From CADCVT01 sp036389485 (GTDB taxonomy: Bacteria; Actinomycetota; Thermoleophilia; Solirubrobacterales; Solirubrobacteraceae), in the NCBI GenBank assembly GCA_036389485.1, contig DASVPR010000059.1, positions 1 through 64,000 of the forward strand: DNA of 64,000 nt. Reading direction: 5' to 3'. A program made the position numbers and the translations under genes. Positions 7,459-20,081 of the stretch are shown piece by piece; the first letter of the stretch is position 1, and each line of letters starts with the position of its first letter. The notes under the pieces were generated by a model. It saw nothing but the letters and a program-made list of their open reading frames with translations, was not told the DNA's origin and searched no databases.

Positions 7459-7823
7459 GAGTTGATGCAGTACCGCTGGCCGCTGGGCCCGGGGCCGTCG
7501 TCGAAGACGTGGCCCAGGTGCCCGCCGCAGCGGGCGCAGACGACCTCGGTGCGGACCATCCCGTGGCTGGTGTCGGTGCGCAGCTCGACGTTCGCGGTGT
7601 TCGCCGGGTCGGTGAAGCTCGGCCAGCCGGAGCCGGAGTCGAACTTCGTGCCCGAGTCGAACAGCTCGGCGCCGCACCCGGCGCACGTGTAGACGCCGTC
7701 GTCCTTGGTGTTGACGAACTTGCCCATGAACGGCGGCTCAGTCGCGGCCTGCCGCAGCACGGCGTACTGGTCGGGCGCGAGCTGCTCGCGCCACTCCTGC
7801 TCGGTCTTCAGGACCTTCTCCAT
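7431..7823 (-). CDS. msrB: Peptide methionine-R-sulfoxide reductase
   Basis: A 130-residue MsrB that reduces the R epimer of methionine sulfoxide in proteins. Motifs are complete: zinc-binding C47xxC50 and C96xxC99; SGSGWPSF; and the active-site segment RYCINS with catalytic Cys119. No selenocysteine codon is involved. ATG at 7823 is the only sensible start. The gene opens a minus-strand unit msrB - decarboxylase - SGNH hydrolase with overlapping junctions. The 37 bases between it and the next upstream gene's stop hold the symmetric GCCGTTACGGC (7850-7860). Confidence 0.96.
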   Translation of the reverse strand: MEKVLKTEQEWREQLAPDQYAVLRQAATEPPFMGKFVNTKDDGVYTCAGCGAELFDSGTKFDSGSGWPSFTDPANTANVELRTDTSHGMVRTEVVCARCGGHLGHVFDDGPGPSGQRYCINSCALDLERR

Positions 7824-7860
7824 GTCTCTCAGACTAGGAGGGCGTTCAAGCCGTTACGGC

Positions 7861-10800
7861 TCAGCGCGCCTTCAGGCGGAACCGCGCGGTGCCGCGCACC
7901 GTCTTCCCGCGCGCGTCCTTGACCGCGATCCGCAGGACGAGCGTCGCCCGGCGAGCGCGGCGGACCTTCCGGCGCTGCGCCTTCGTCAGCCTGAGCACCA
8001 CCACGCCCGGCGTGCCCGCCTGCAGCCTCAGCCGCTGGCGGCGCAGCTTGATGCGCTTCGCCTTCGCCGCCGCCGCGCGCGTGCCCGCACCGCCCAGGGT
8101 GATCTGCTGATCGGCGCTGGCGTCGCACGCCGTCGCGCACACCAGCGCGAGCAGCTTCTCGCTCGGCGAGTCCACGGTCAGCGAGCCGCCGGCCGCGCCG
8201 GCGGGCACGAACGCACGCGTCGTGCCGAGGTTCAGCCCGCCCAGCGGCACGGCGTCGCCACCGAGGCGCTGCTCCGCTGCCAGCTCCACCGGGTCGGCGC
8301 CGGGCGGCGGAGGCGGCGGAGTCGGAGGCGGAGGGGCGTCCGGCGGCGGAGGCTCCTGCTGCGTGCCCGTGTCGGCCGGCTCCTCCGCAGGAGGCTTCGG
8401 CGCGACGACGTTGAGCTGCACGGTCGCCGGCGCGCCGACCTCGTCGTCGAGGCGGCCGCGGTAGGTGAAGCTGTCGGCGCCCTCGAAGCCCGGGTCCGGC
8501 GTGTAGGTCACCCACCACCCGTTCTCGTCGACCGCGCTCAGGGTCCCGTGCGCCGGGCCGTCCACGATCTCGGCGGGCACGACGTCCACCATCACCGCGC
8601 TGCAGCGCAGCTGGATCCGCCGCGCCTTGTCGCGCTCGACGTTCGCCGCGAGCGGGCTGCACGCCGGCGGCGGGAACGGATAGGTCGCCGGCCCGACCTG
8701 GACGTCGACCGTCGCCGGCTTCGACGTCAGGAGTCCGTCGCTCGCGGCGACCGTGAACTGATCCCGCCCGGCGAACCCGGGATCGGGCGTGTACTCGAGG
8801 TAGCCGTACTCGTGCTTGGCGACGGTCCCATGACCGGGCTGCTCGACGACCTCGATCGTCAGCGGATCGCCGTCGCCGTCTTGGCAGTTGACCCAGACGC
8901 TCGTCGACTCGTCGGGATCGGTCCACAGCACGTTCGGATAGCAGCGCGGGGCCTCGTTGGCGTCGGGCGCCTGGACGCGGACCTTCTGCTCGACGGGCTC
9001 GGAGTGGCCGCGGCCGTCGTAGGCGCGGAACGTGAACGTGTCGTCGCCGGTGAACCCGTCGTCCGGCGTGTAGGTGACCTGCTGCTGCTCCTGGTCCCAC
9101 TCGCCGAGGTCGCCGTGACTCGGCGCGGTGACCGTGCTGAGCGTCATCGGGTCGCCCTCGTCGTCGTAGCAGTAGATGCGGAGGACGAGCGGCGCCTGCC
9201 GCGTCACCGCGTTGTAGTGCGGGCCGCAGTGCGGCACGGTGTTGACGTCCGGGCCGACGTCGATCTCCTGGACCATGTCGTCGGAGCCCACGTCGTTCGT
9301 CGCGCGCACCGTGAAGGTGTCGGTCCCCTCGTAGCCGGCGTCCGGCTCGTACGTGAAGTAGCCATAGCCCGAGGTCGTGACCGTGCCGTGGGCCGGCCCG
9401 TCGTGGAGGACCGGGTACACCGGCCGCTCCTCGGTGGCGCACGACAGCTGCAGGTTGAGCTTGCCGCCCGTGCGCACCGCCCGCCGCGGCGGGGGCGTGC
9501 AGGTCGGCGCCTCCGCCGGGAGGACGTCGATGACCGCCGAGATCGGGGGCGTCTGCCCGCCGTGGCCGTCGTCGGCGCGGAAGCTGAACGTGGCGTCCAT
9601 CCCGACGTAGCCGGGGTCGGGCGTGTAGACGAAGAACCCCCCGAAGGGGAAGGACCCGTCGCGGAACTCGATGCTGCCGTGCTCGGGGTCGGTCCAGGTG
9701 AACGTGGTCGGGTCGCCCTCGGCGTCGTTGCAGCGCACCGGGATGCTCGTCGTCCTGTTGTTGCGCACGCGGGAGATCACGGGCTCGCACTCGGGAACGG
9801 TGTTCTCGTCGTCGCCGACGATCTCGAGCTGCTGGGTCGCGGTCGCGGACTGCGACGCGGCGTCCTTCGCGCGCAGGCCGTAGTGGTCGGGCCCCGCGTA
9901 GCCCTCGTCGGCGGTGTAGACGCTGCCGTAGGGGAAGCCGTTGCTCGTCGCGATCGCGCCGTGGGACGGCGGCGGATCGAACGTCGTCTCGAGCGCGTCC
10001 CCGTCCGGGTCGTAGCAGGATGCCGGCACGCTGCTCGACGCGCCGGTCCGCAGCCGGACCGGGAACCTCGTGCTGCAGGTGGGAGGCTCGTTCGCGTCCG
10101 GAGAGACGACGGCCTGGATGGTGAGCGCGGGCCCGTCGCCGGCGTTCGTGCGCGGCTGCAGCGTGAACTCGTCCGGCCCCGTGTATCCCTCGTCCGGCAC
10201 GTAGGTGACGCTGCCGTACATGAACTCGAGCTCACCGTGATCCGGCGCGTCGATCTGGCCGAAGCTCATGGCGATCGAGTTGGCGTACGGCGTGTTGTCC
10301 CGGCACGTCAGCAGGACCCGCTTCGACGTGTCCGGTCGCACGGGCAGCGGCGGCCGGCTCTCGCAGACCGGCGGCGTCTGCGGCACCGCGTCGACCGTGA
10401 TCTCGGTGGGGGGACCGGTCAGCTCCCCGTCGGTCGCCTTCAGGCTGAACGCGTCGGCGCCCGCGTAGCCGTAGGCGTCGTAGCTGACGCTGTCGCCGTA
10501 GTGGTTGATGTGGACCTGGCCGTGCTGGGACTGCTGGTCGACGATGAAGAACGCGGCGTCGCCCTCGTTGGGGTCGTAGCACGGCTGCTGCACGTAGCCG
10601 GTGCCGTTGATCGCGGTGAGGTGGATCGGCAGGCAGCGCGGCGCGAGATTCGCGTCGGTGATCTCGATGTGCTGGGTGACGACGGGCGTCGTGTCCTCGC
10701 CGTCGGTCGCGCGGAACGTGAAGCTGTCCGAGCCCGTCTGCCCCGCGCCGGGGCGGTAGCTGAGTCGCCTCCTCGCGAGATCCTCGACGGTTCCCTTGGC

Positions 10801-11001
10801 GGGAGCGTCGACGATCTCGATGCTCAACGTCTCAGGGCCGTCGAAGTCCTCGCAGTGGATCGAGAACGTGCGGGCGCCGCCCGGGGCGACGGCCAGGGTC
10901 GTGCCGTGGCAGACCGGCACGTTGTTCGCCGCGTCGGCGGCGGCGGGGAACGCCACCAGGGCGAGGGCCGCCAGGAGGACGCAGCGGCGCACCGCGGTCA
11001 T
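7861..11001 (-). CDS. Large secreted protein with nine Cys-paired cadherin/Big_9-like repeats
   Basis: A 1046-residue exported protein. The signal peptide is MTAVRRCVLLAALALVAFPAAADA. About residues 27-840 form nine repeats of 85-95 residues. Each carries an early Cys (such as VCH, RCLP, VCES, TCST), a second Cys about 20 residues later in a (I/L/V)xCxD context, and ends with YTPDPGFxGxDxFTxRAxDG, the signature of cadherin-like Ig modules (Big_9, PF17963 type). The two Cys per repeat suggest one disulfide each. A proline-rich linker (PPPPDAPPPPTPPPPPPG) leads to a basic C-terminal beta domain with CATACDA. Likely a cell-surface or matrix protein. It overlaps the upstream gene at ATGA. Confidence 0.88.
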   Translation of the reverse strand: MTAVRRCVLLAALALVAFPAAADAANNVPVCHGTTLAVAPGGARTFSIHCEDFDGPETLSIEIVDAPAKGTVEDLARRRLSYRPGAGQTGSDSFTFRATDGEDTTPVVTQHIEITDANLAPRCLPIHLTAINGTGYVQQPCYDPNEGDAAFFIVDQQSQHGQVHINHYGDSVSYDAYGYAGADAFSLKATDGELTGPPTEITVDAVPQTPPVCESRPPLPVRPDTSKRVLLTCRDNTPYANSIAMSFGQIDAPDHGELEFMYGSVTYVPDEGYTGPDEFTLQPRTNAGDGPALTIQAVVSPDANEPPTCSTRFPVRLRTGASSSVPASCYDPDGDALETTFDPPPSHGAIATSNGFPYGSVYTADEGYAGPDHYGLRAKDAASQSATATQQLEIVGDDENTVPECEPVISRVRNNRTTSIPVRCNDAEGDPTTFTWTDPEHGSIEFRDGSFPFGGFFVYTPDPGYVGMDATFSFRADDGHGGQTPPISAVIDVLPAEAPTCTPPPRRAVRTGGKLNLQLSCATEERPVYPVLHDGPAHGTVTTSGYGYFTYEPDAGYEGTDTFTVRATNDVGSDDMVQEIDVGPDVNTVPHCGPHYNAVTRQAPLVLRIYCYDDEGDPMTLSTVTAPSHGDLGEWDQEQQQVTYTPDDGFTGDDTFTFRAYDGRGHSEPVEQKVRVQAPDANEAPRCYPNVLWTDPDESTSVWVNCQDGDGDPLTIEVVEQPGHGTVAKHEYGYLEYTPDPGFAGRDQFTVAASDGLLTSKPATVDVQVGPATYPFPPPACSPLAANVERDKARRIQLRCSAVMVDVVPAEIVDGPAHGTLSAVDENGWWVTYTPDPGFEGADSFTYRGRLDDEVGAPATVQLNVVAPKPPAEEPADTGTQQEPPPPDAPPPPTPPPPPPGADPVELAAEQRLGGDAVPLGGLNLGTTRAFVPAGAAGGSLTVDSPSEKLLALVCATACDASADQQITLGGAGTRAAAAKAKRIKLRRQRLRLQAGTPGVVVLRLTKAQRRKVRRARRATLVLRIAVKDARGKTVRGTARFRLKAR

Positions 11002-12599
11002 CGCCGCCTCAGCTTCAGCGTGCGCTTGACGCGGGCGGGCGCGGACTTCGTCGCCGCGCCGCCGACGAACGTCGTCGTGACCGCGACGTCCAGGCGCTTC
11101 GCGCGGCGCAGGATGGCGCGGCCGCGCCTGGTCGGCTTCACGCCGACGGTGCCGACCTTCCCCTTCTTCCCGCGGCGCGAGCCGCGGGCGATGACGAGCG
11201 GCTTGTCGGCCGCCGCCCGCGCCTTCCCCGCCGGGCGCCGGATCGTCCACGTGAAGGTCACCACGCCGTTGGCCGGGAAGCGGAACCGGTGCGGGATGGC
11301 GCGCATCCGGGCGAGCCTGCGCAGGTCGCGCTGCCGCAGCTGCTCGAGCAGCCGGCGGGCGTTCGCCGCGATGGCGTCCTCGAGCGTGCTCAGCGGGTCG
11401 AGGTAGTCGCCGTAGTCCCCGTAGTCGCCGTAGTCCCCGTAGTCCGGGGGCGGCGGGAAGAACGGGGGCGGAGGCGGCAGCGGGGCGGGTGTGGTGGCGC
11501 CCGGCCTGATCACGCCCGTCTCCTCGCTCGTCGTCTCGTCGGAGCCGGCGGCGTTCTCGACGCGAACGCGGGCGTAGAGGAAGCGGTCGACGTCGGCCTC
11601 CACGAAGTTCCAGCTCGCGTCGTTGCCGCTCGACGCGACCTCGCAGGCGCCGCCCGGCGAGCAGCGCAGCCACTGGACGACGACGGCCGGCGGCCCGGGC
11701 TCGATGACGACGGCCGGGAAGTCGAGCAGGACGCTGCCGCCCACGACCGCGTTGAGCTGCGTGAGGTGCAGCTCGCCGAGGAACTCGGGGGCGATCGTCT
11801 CGCAGGCGGTCGGGTACGCGTCGTCGTCGGCGTCGTGGTCGATGCGGTCGTCGCCGTCGCCGCAGTCGAGCCCGGTCTCGATCAGGTCGTTGTCGGCCGC
11901 GATCACGTCGGCGCCCGCGCCCGCGTCGACGGCGCCGCCCTGGGCGGTGATGCGGTCGGCGCCGCCGTGGCCGGTGACGTTCTCGCCGCTGAGCCGGTTG
12001 TCCTCGTCGTTGCCCGTGACCTGGTCGAAGCCGGGGCCGCCGGCGGCGTCCTCCACGTCGGAGTCGATGACGTCGTTCTCGCCGGCGATCCCGTTGCCGG
12101 GAGAGGCGATCTCGCCGGGATCGTTGAGCGCGATGCTCACGTCCACGTCGTCGCCGGTCCGGCCGGCGTAGGTCACGAGGTCGCGGCCCGGCCCGCCGAG
12201 GAAGCTGTCGTCGGCGTCGCCGCCGCTCATGACGTCGTCGCCCTCGCCGCCCTCGATCCAGCGCGGCAGCGAGTCGGCGGCGAGGCGGACCGTGTCGGCG
12301 CCGCCGCCGAGCCGGACGATCGCGCTGTCGATGTTGTCGGCCGCGCAGGTGACGCGGCGCGGCTCCTCGACGCTCTGCACGCAGCCGGGCCCGCCGTCGA
12401 TGACCATGTCCTCGTTGTGCTCGACGACCACCACCTGGGCGCCCTCGACGTCGATCGAGATGTCGTTGGCGTCGCCGGGCTGGGCCGAGGTGACCTCGAG
12501 CACGTCGGCCTCGTCGTCGACGACGACGGTCGCGTAGGCGCCCGCGGAGGCGGGGAGCAGCGCGAGCGCGAGGCACGCCGCCAGCAGGGGACGGAGCAT
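10998..12599 (-). CDS. Secreted protein with degenerate RTX-like (GGxGxD) repeats and DYG tandem repeat
   Basis: A 533-residue exported protein: signal peptide MLRPLLAACLALALLPASAGAYA, then residues about 90-260 with degenerate glycine-aspartate nonapeptides (GGGADTVRL, GGEGDDVMSGGDADDSFLGGPGRD, GHGGADRI, GAGADVIA) like hemolysin-type calcium-binding parallel beta-rolls. Cys pairs occur around them. A proline stretch is followed by DYGDYGDYGDYGDY (about residues 385-398) and a basic C-terminus similar in style to the downstream protein. I start at ATG 12599 because it begins the signal peptide; a TTG at 12617 would place the GCCGATAA box inside the gene. It is translationally coupled to the next gene (ATGA). 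Confidence 0.82.
   Translation of the reverse strand: MLRPLLAACLALALLPASAGAYATVVVDDEADVLEVTSAQPGDANDISIDVEGAQVVVVEHNEDMVIDGGPGCVQSVEEPRRVTCAADNIDSAIVRLGGGADTVRLAADSLPRWIEGGEGDDVMSGGDADDSFLGGPGRDLVTYAGRTGDDVDVSIALNDPGEIASPGNGIAGENDVIDSDVEDAAGGPGFDQVTGNDEDNRLSGENVTGHGGADRITAQGGAVDAGAGADVIAADNDLIETGLDCGDGDDRIDHDADDDAYPTACETIAPEFLGELHLTQLNAVVGGSVLLDFPAVVIEPGPPAVVVQWLRCSPGGACEVASSGNDASWNFVEADVDRFLYARVRVENAAGSDETTSEETGVIRPGATTPAPLPPPPPFFPPPPDYGDYGDYGDYGDYLDPLSTLEDAIAANARRLLEQLRQRDLRRLARMRAIPHRFRFPANGVVTFTWTIRRPAGKARAAADKPLVIARGSRRGKKGKVGTVGVKPTRRGRAILRRAKRLDVAVTTTFVGGAATKSAPARVKRTLKLRRR
11403..11444 (-). repeat. 9-bp tandem repeat encoding DYG units
   Basis: Four full copies of GTAGTCGCC/GTAGTCCCC alternate from 11403 to 11438, with a partial fifth copy. 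The variants alternate strictly (GCC, CCC, GCC, CCC), implying expansion as an 18-bp unit. It codes for repeated Asp-Tyr-Gly in a flexible region of the secreted protein and could vary in copy number. Confidence 0.85.
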
Positions 12600-12607
12600 C
12601 CCTGTCG

Positions 12608-12636
12608 TTATCGGCAACCGCGCCTACGCGGCTTTA
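12608..12636 (-). promoter_or_regulatory. FliA/WhiG-type promoter upstream of the secreted-protein pair
   Basis: The minus strand reads TAAA (12636-12633), 17 bases, then GCCGATAA (12615-12608), then 8 bases to the ATG at 12599. Both boxes match the FliA/WhiG consensus exactly, but the spacer is two bases longer than the usual 15. The predicted transcription start would fall at or next to the ATG, giving a leaderless mRNA. The spacer contains a GC-rich inverted repeat that might terminate dnaE transcription. Confidence 0.55.
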
Positions 12637-12646
12637 GTGGTTGAGG

Positions 12647-16204
<3,558 letters not shown>

Positions 16205-16291
16205 GGAACCATGGAGGTTAGGCGGCGGCGCGGACGGCGCCCCGCGCGCGCGCCCGGTCCGCCCTGCACCTTCCGCGCGAATTCGCTGCGC

Positions 16292-19200
16292 TCATTCCGG
16301 CGTCACGCCGCGGGCCCGGTCGAACCACTCGTGAAGCACCTCGACCACCCTACGATCCCCCGCGACCGCCGCCGTCTGGCCCGGGGGAGGCTGGTAGCCG
16401 GCGATGAGGGGCATGAACGCGGGCGCGGAGACCACGATCGTCGCGTCGACGCCCGCCTCGCCCTCCGCGAGCCCTCCGGGCGCAGGCGCGGCGGCGCCCG
16501 CGCCACCGGCGATCCCTCCGGGCGCGACGTGGCCGACGCTGAGGGGCGCGCCGTTCGCGGCTCGCACCGTCCACGTCCCGTCCCCGCCGATCTCGTAGGC
16601 GACGCCGAACCGCTCCCCGCGCGTCCACTCCGGGTCGACGGCGGCCGCGAGCGCGGAGAGCAGCAGCCCGGGGTGCACCGGAGCGCCGGCGCGGCCGAGC
16701 TCGACGAGGTCGACCGGATCGCGCCGCGCCTTCAGCAGCCGCCGGAGCCGGAGCCGGCTGCCCCGGACGCTCGCGCCCTTGAGCCGCCACCCCGCCCCGC
16801 CGGCCGCAAGCGGCGCGAGGACGTCGAGCGGCCCCTCGACGAGCAGGTCGACGTCCTGCCTCGGCCCCGGCGCCGCACGCGGCTCGACCCGCGCCTTGCC
16901 GTGCGAGAGGACGACCCGCAGCGTGCCGACCGACGGCGCGGTCAGGTCGTACGCGAGGTCGTCGACGACGAGCGCCTGGACGGGCAGGAGCGCCGCCAGC
17001 AGTCGAGCGGCGGTCGCGGGCTCCCGCACGGCGAGCCGCTCCATCCCGACGCGAAGCCAAGGCCCCTCCTCGCCGGCCGGCGTCGTCCGCCGAGCGCCGA
17101 GATCTTCGAAGGCGCCGCCGCCACGAGCCGACGCCGGCGATCCCGCGAGCCCGGGCGGCACCTCCGCGGCCGCCGCGGCCTCACCCACCGACTCCGCGGC
17201 CGGCGCGGCGCGCCCCGCGGGGTCGATCTGTCGCGCCTCTTCGGCGCCGGGGCGCTCCAGGCGCTCGAGCTCCTGCTCTGCCGCGGCGCGGAGGCGCTCG
17301 GCCGCGCGCTGGAGGTCGCCGATGACGTCGCGGGCTTCGGTCGAGCCGGGATCCGGCACCGCGGCGCGCAGCTCGGCCGCGATGGCCTGGAGTCGGCGGC
17401 GCGTCTCGTCCTCCTCGAGATGCGGCGGCGTCTTCGGGGGGAGCGGCTCGTCGAGCGCGGGCAGTTCGGTCAGCGGAGGCTCGCTCGTCGCGGCGGGCGG
17501 CTGCGCCTCCTCCGCGGCATCCTCGACCGTGCCCTCCGCCCCTCCCCATCGTTCCAGCTGCTCGCGCGCTGCCGCGACCTGCGCCCGGAGGCCGGCGATG
17601 AGGGTGTCGAGCGCGGGGTCTCCGGTGCTCGGGACGTCGCCGGCGGCGGGCGGCGCCGCGTGCTGTCGCGCGAGGAGCTCCTCCGCGGCGGCGCGGGCCG
17701 CCTGCTCCTCGGCGAGCCGCTCGGCGAGCTGGGTCGCGAGGCGGCGGGCCTCGGTCGCGCTTCGCTCGGCGCCGGCGAGGGCCTCGCGCTGGCGCTCGGC
17801 CTCCGCGCGTGCCGCGGCGGCCTCGCTCCGTGCGCGGGCGAGCTCGCTGCGGGCGGCCTCGAGCTCGACGCCGCGCGCTCGGATCGCCGCTTCGAGCCCG
17901 CGCGAACGATCTTCGAGCTCCACCAGCTCCGCGCGGAGGTCGGCGATGGCGCCGGCCTCGGCGGCGCGCGCCGGCTCCGCCCCCTCCACCTGCGCCCGGA
18001 CCTGCCCCAGCTCCACGCGGATGAGCGCGATCGCCTCCTGCACGCGCTCCTGGACCGCCGCGCGCCGCGCGAGCTCCGCCTCCAGCGCCGCGACCTGCGC
18101 GATCAGCGCCCGCTCGTGCTCGGACCGCGACTGCTCCGCCGCAGTGGCGAGCCGCTCCTCCGCCGCGACGCGCGCCGCGCGCTCGGCGGCGAGCCGCCGA
18201 TCGAGCTCCGCGGCGCGCGCCCGCAGCGTCTCCGTCTCGGACGAGAGCGGCTGCGCGACCAGCCGCCGCTCGAGCTCCGCGATCCGCGCCCGCAGGTCGT
18301 CCGCGACCGCAGCCCGCGCCCGCAACGCCTCGACCTCCGACCGCAGAGCGTCCGCCTCGGCGGCCCGCGCGCGAAGGGAGTCCGCCTCCGCCCGCAGAGC
18401 CTCGACCTCCCGCGGCGTCGCACCGGCGTATGACGAACGGGACGCGCGCGCCTCGGCCTCCGCGGCCCGCCGCCGGAGCGCATCGGCCTCGGCGCGGAGG
18501 GATTCCGTTTCGGCGCGAAGCCTCTCCGTCTCGAGGACGCGCGCGCGCAGCGCTGCGGACTCGGCGCGCAGCGCGTCGGCCTCGGCACGCACGATCTCGG
18601 CGTCCGCGGCCGCGGCGCGGAGGGATTCGGCCTCGGCCCTGAGGCTGCGCGCTTCGGCGGCCTCGGCACGAACGGATTCCGCTTCGGCGGCGGCGGCGCG
18701 GAGGGACTCGGTTTCGGCTCGGAGGGTCTCGGTTTCGGCGGTTGCTCGGGCGGCGGTCTCCTCCGCCGCGGCTCGGGCGGCGGACTCGGCTTCGGCGATG
18801 CGGGAGGCGTCCTCCGCTCGGCGGCGCGTGTGCTCGAGCTCTCTCTCGAGGACCTCGACGAGCTCCTCGGCGCCGGCGAGGCGGGCGCGGAGGTCCTCGA
18901 GCTCCGACTCCGTTCCCCGGCGGGCGGACGCGACCTCGTCCTCGAGCTCGGCGCGGCGGCGGCGCTCGGCCTCCTCGCGCTGCTCGGCCAGGCGCAGGCG
19001 GCGCTCGGCGTCGGCGACCCGGGCGGCGAGGGTGTCGCGGTCGGCTCCGGCGCGGGCGGCGCGCTCCTCCAGGTGAGCGAGCTGCGCCCGCAGCGTCTCG
19101 ACCGTCTGCTCCGCGGAGGCGGCGCGGCGCGTCGCGCTCTCCTCGGCGATCTCGGCGCGGCGCGCGCGGCGCTCGGCGAGCACGGCCGGATCGACGACCG

Positions 19201-19528
19201 TCCCGGGCGGGCGGTCCATCGCCCCGGGGCGTGCCGCGGGAAGCGGCAGCGCGAAGTCCGGCCCCGCGACCGCCGCGTTGCCCTCCTCGAGCGCGGCGCG
19301 AGCGTCGACCGGCACGAGGTACGCCGCGGTCCACGCCGGGGCGAGGCCGGGCGCCGGCGGATCCGCCAGCGGCGCGAAGACCTCGTCGCCGATGACGAGC
19401 GAGACCTCCGGCGGGACCGTCGACCCGTTCCACGCCCCGTAGATCCGCACCTCGATCTCGTCCGGCGACGAGGGGATCCACTCGACGCTCTCGACGCGGA
19501 GGGGCAGGGGTCGGCGGTCGGGGTTCAC
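16292..19528 (-). CDS. Very large coiled-coil protein with SCP2-like C-terminal domain
   Basis: A 1078-residue protein of unknown function. Residues about 1-110 form a beta-rich N-terminal domain. Residues about 115-670 are almost pure heptad coiled coil, with Ala/Glu/Arg/Leu repeats such as LRAEAESLRAAAAEAE and no Pro. Then comes an acidic Pro-rich linker, a short coil, and a globular C-terminus (about 840-1040) containing VDLLVEGPLDVLAPLAAGGAGWRLKG, which fits the SCP2-like (sterol-carrier fold) pattern D-x-x-L-x-G followed by L-K-G; that assignment is tentative. No signal peptide or membrane segment is seen, so it is probably cytoplasmic and perhaps structural. GTG start at 19528. The coil biases all six frames. 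Confidence 0.8.
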   Translation of the reverse strand: MNPDRRPLPLRVESVEWIPSSPDEIEVRIYGAWNGSTVPPEVSLVIGDEVFAPLADPPAPGLAPAWTAAYLVPVDARAALEEGNAAVAGPDFALPLPAARPGAMDRPPGTVVDPAVLAERRARRAEIAEESATRRAASAEQTVETLRAQLAHLEERAARAGADRDTLAARVADAERRLRLAEQREEAERRRRAELEDEVASARRGTESELEDLRARLAGAEELVEVLERELEHTRRRAEDASRIAEAESAARAAAEETAARATAETETLRAETESLRAAAAEAESVRAEAAEARSLRAEAESLRAAAADAEIVRAEADALRAESAALRARVLETERLRAETESLRAEADALRRRAAEAEARASRSSYAGATPREVEALRAEADSLRARAAEADALRSEVEALRARAAVADDLRARIAELERRLVAQPLSSETETLRARAAELDRRLAAERAARVAAEERLATAAEQSRSEHERALIAQVAALEAELARRAAVQERVQEAIALIRVELGQVRAQVEGAEPARAAEAGAIADLRAELVELEDRSRGLEAAIRARGVELEAARSELARARSEAAAARAEAERQREALAGAERSATEARRLATQLAERLAEEQAARAAAEELLARQHAAPPAAGDVPSTGDPALDTLIAGLRAQVAAAREQLERWGGAEGTVEDAAEEAQPPAATSEPPLTELPALDEPLPPKTPPHLEEDETRRRLQAIAAELRAAVPDPGSTEARDVIGDLQRAAERLRAAAEQELERLERPGAEEARQIDPAGRAAPAAESVGEAAAAAEVPPGLAGSPASARGGGAFEDLGARRTTPAGEEGPWLRVGMERLAVREPATAARLLAALLPVQALVVDDLAYDLTAPSVGTLRVVLSHGKARVEPRAAPGPRQDVDLLVEGPLDVLAPLAAGGAGWRLKGASVRGSRLRLRRLLKARRDPVDLVELGRAGAPVHPGLLLSALAAAVDPEWTRGERFGVAYEIGGDGTWTVRAANGAPLSVGHVAPGGIAGGAGAAAPAPGGLAEGEAGVDATIVVSAPAFMPLIAGYQPPPGQTAAVAGDRRVVEVLHEWFDRARGVTPE

Positions 19529-19580
19529 GCACGCGGAGTATGCGCCCGGGGGCGGACGATCCGGAAGGCCCGCGGGGCGG

Positions 19581-20081
19581 CTACAGCGCCATCGCGTAGA
19601 CGGAGACCTCTTCGCCTTCCGCGAGCGTCGTGGTGCGGTCGAAGGTCATGCCGAGCCGGCGGGCGACGGCGATCGACCTCTCGTTGTCCGGGTTGATCAC
19701 CGACGCGATCCGCCGCAGGCCGAGCTCCGAGCGACCCCACTCGATCGCGGTGCGGCCCGCCTCCGTCGCGTAGCCGTTGCCCCACGTCGAGCGGGCGAGC
19801 GTCCACCCCACCTCGAGCTCCGGCCAGCCCTCGGGGTTCCACAGCCCGGCGCGGCCGATGAGCTCGCGGCCCTCGCGCAGGCAGACCGCCCACTGCCCGT
19901 AGCCCCGGAGGACCCAGTGGCCCTGGTACAGCGCGATCCGCTCCCACGCCGCCACGCGGTCGCGGACGCCCCCGACGAACTGCGCCGTCTCCGGGTCGCC
20001 GACGATCGCCGCCCAGGCGTCGAGGTCGTCGTCCGCGAACGGCCGGAGCACGAGCCGCGCCGTCGAGAGGGTCGGGATCAA
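19581..20081 (-). CDS. GNAT N-acetyltransferase (RimJ/RimL-like)
   Basis: A 166-residue GCN5-related acetyltransferase. It begins LSTARLVLRPFADDDLDAWA, the typical RimJ/RimL-type opening, and contains the acetyl-CoA-binding motif A/B region VGWTLARSTWGNGYATEAGRTAIEWG and VINPDNERSIAVARRLGM. The best start is TTG at 20081-20079, which overlaps the argG stop as TTGA and begins exactly where homologues do. The substrate is unknown; members acetylate protein N-termini or small amines. It follows argG on the same transcript, so it may be driven by the arginine promoter. Confidence 0.88.
   Translation of the reverse strand: MIPTLSTARLVLRPFADDDLDAWAAIVGDPETAQFVGGVRDRVAAWERIALYQGHWVLRGYGQWAVCLREGRELIGRAGLWNPEGWPELEVGWTLARSTWGNGYATEAGRTAIEWGRSELGLRRIASVINPDNERSIAVARRLGMTFDRTTTLAEGEEVSVYAMAL

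Noticed and set aside
7705..11406. Long open plus-strand frame opposite the Big_9-repeat gene
   Set aside because: Antisense to a protein with a signal peptide and nine clear repeats; the plus-strand product is low-complexity Arg/Val-rich sequence.
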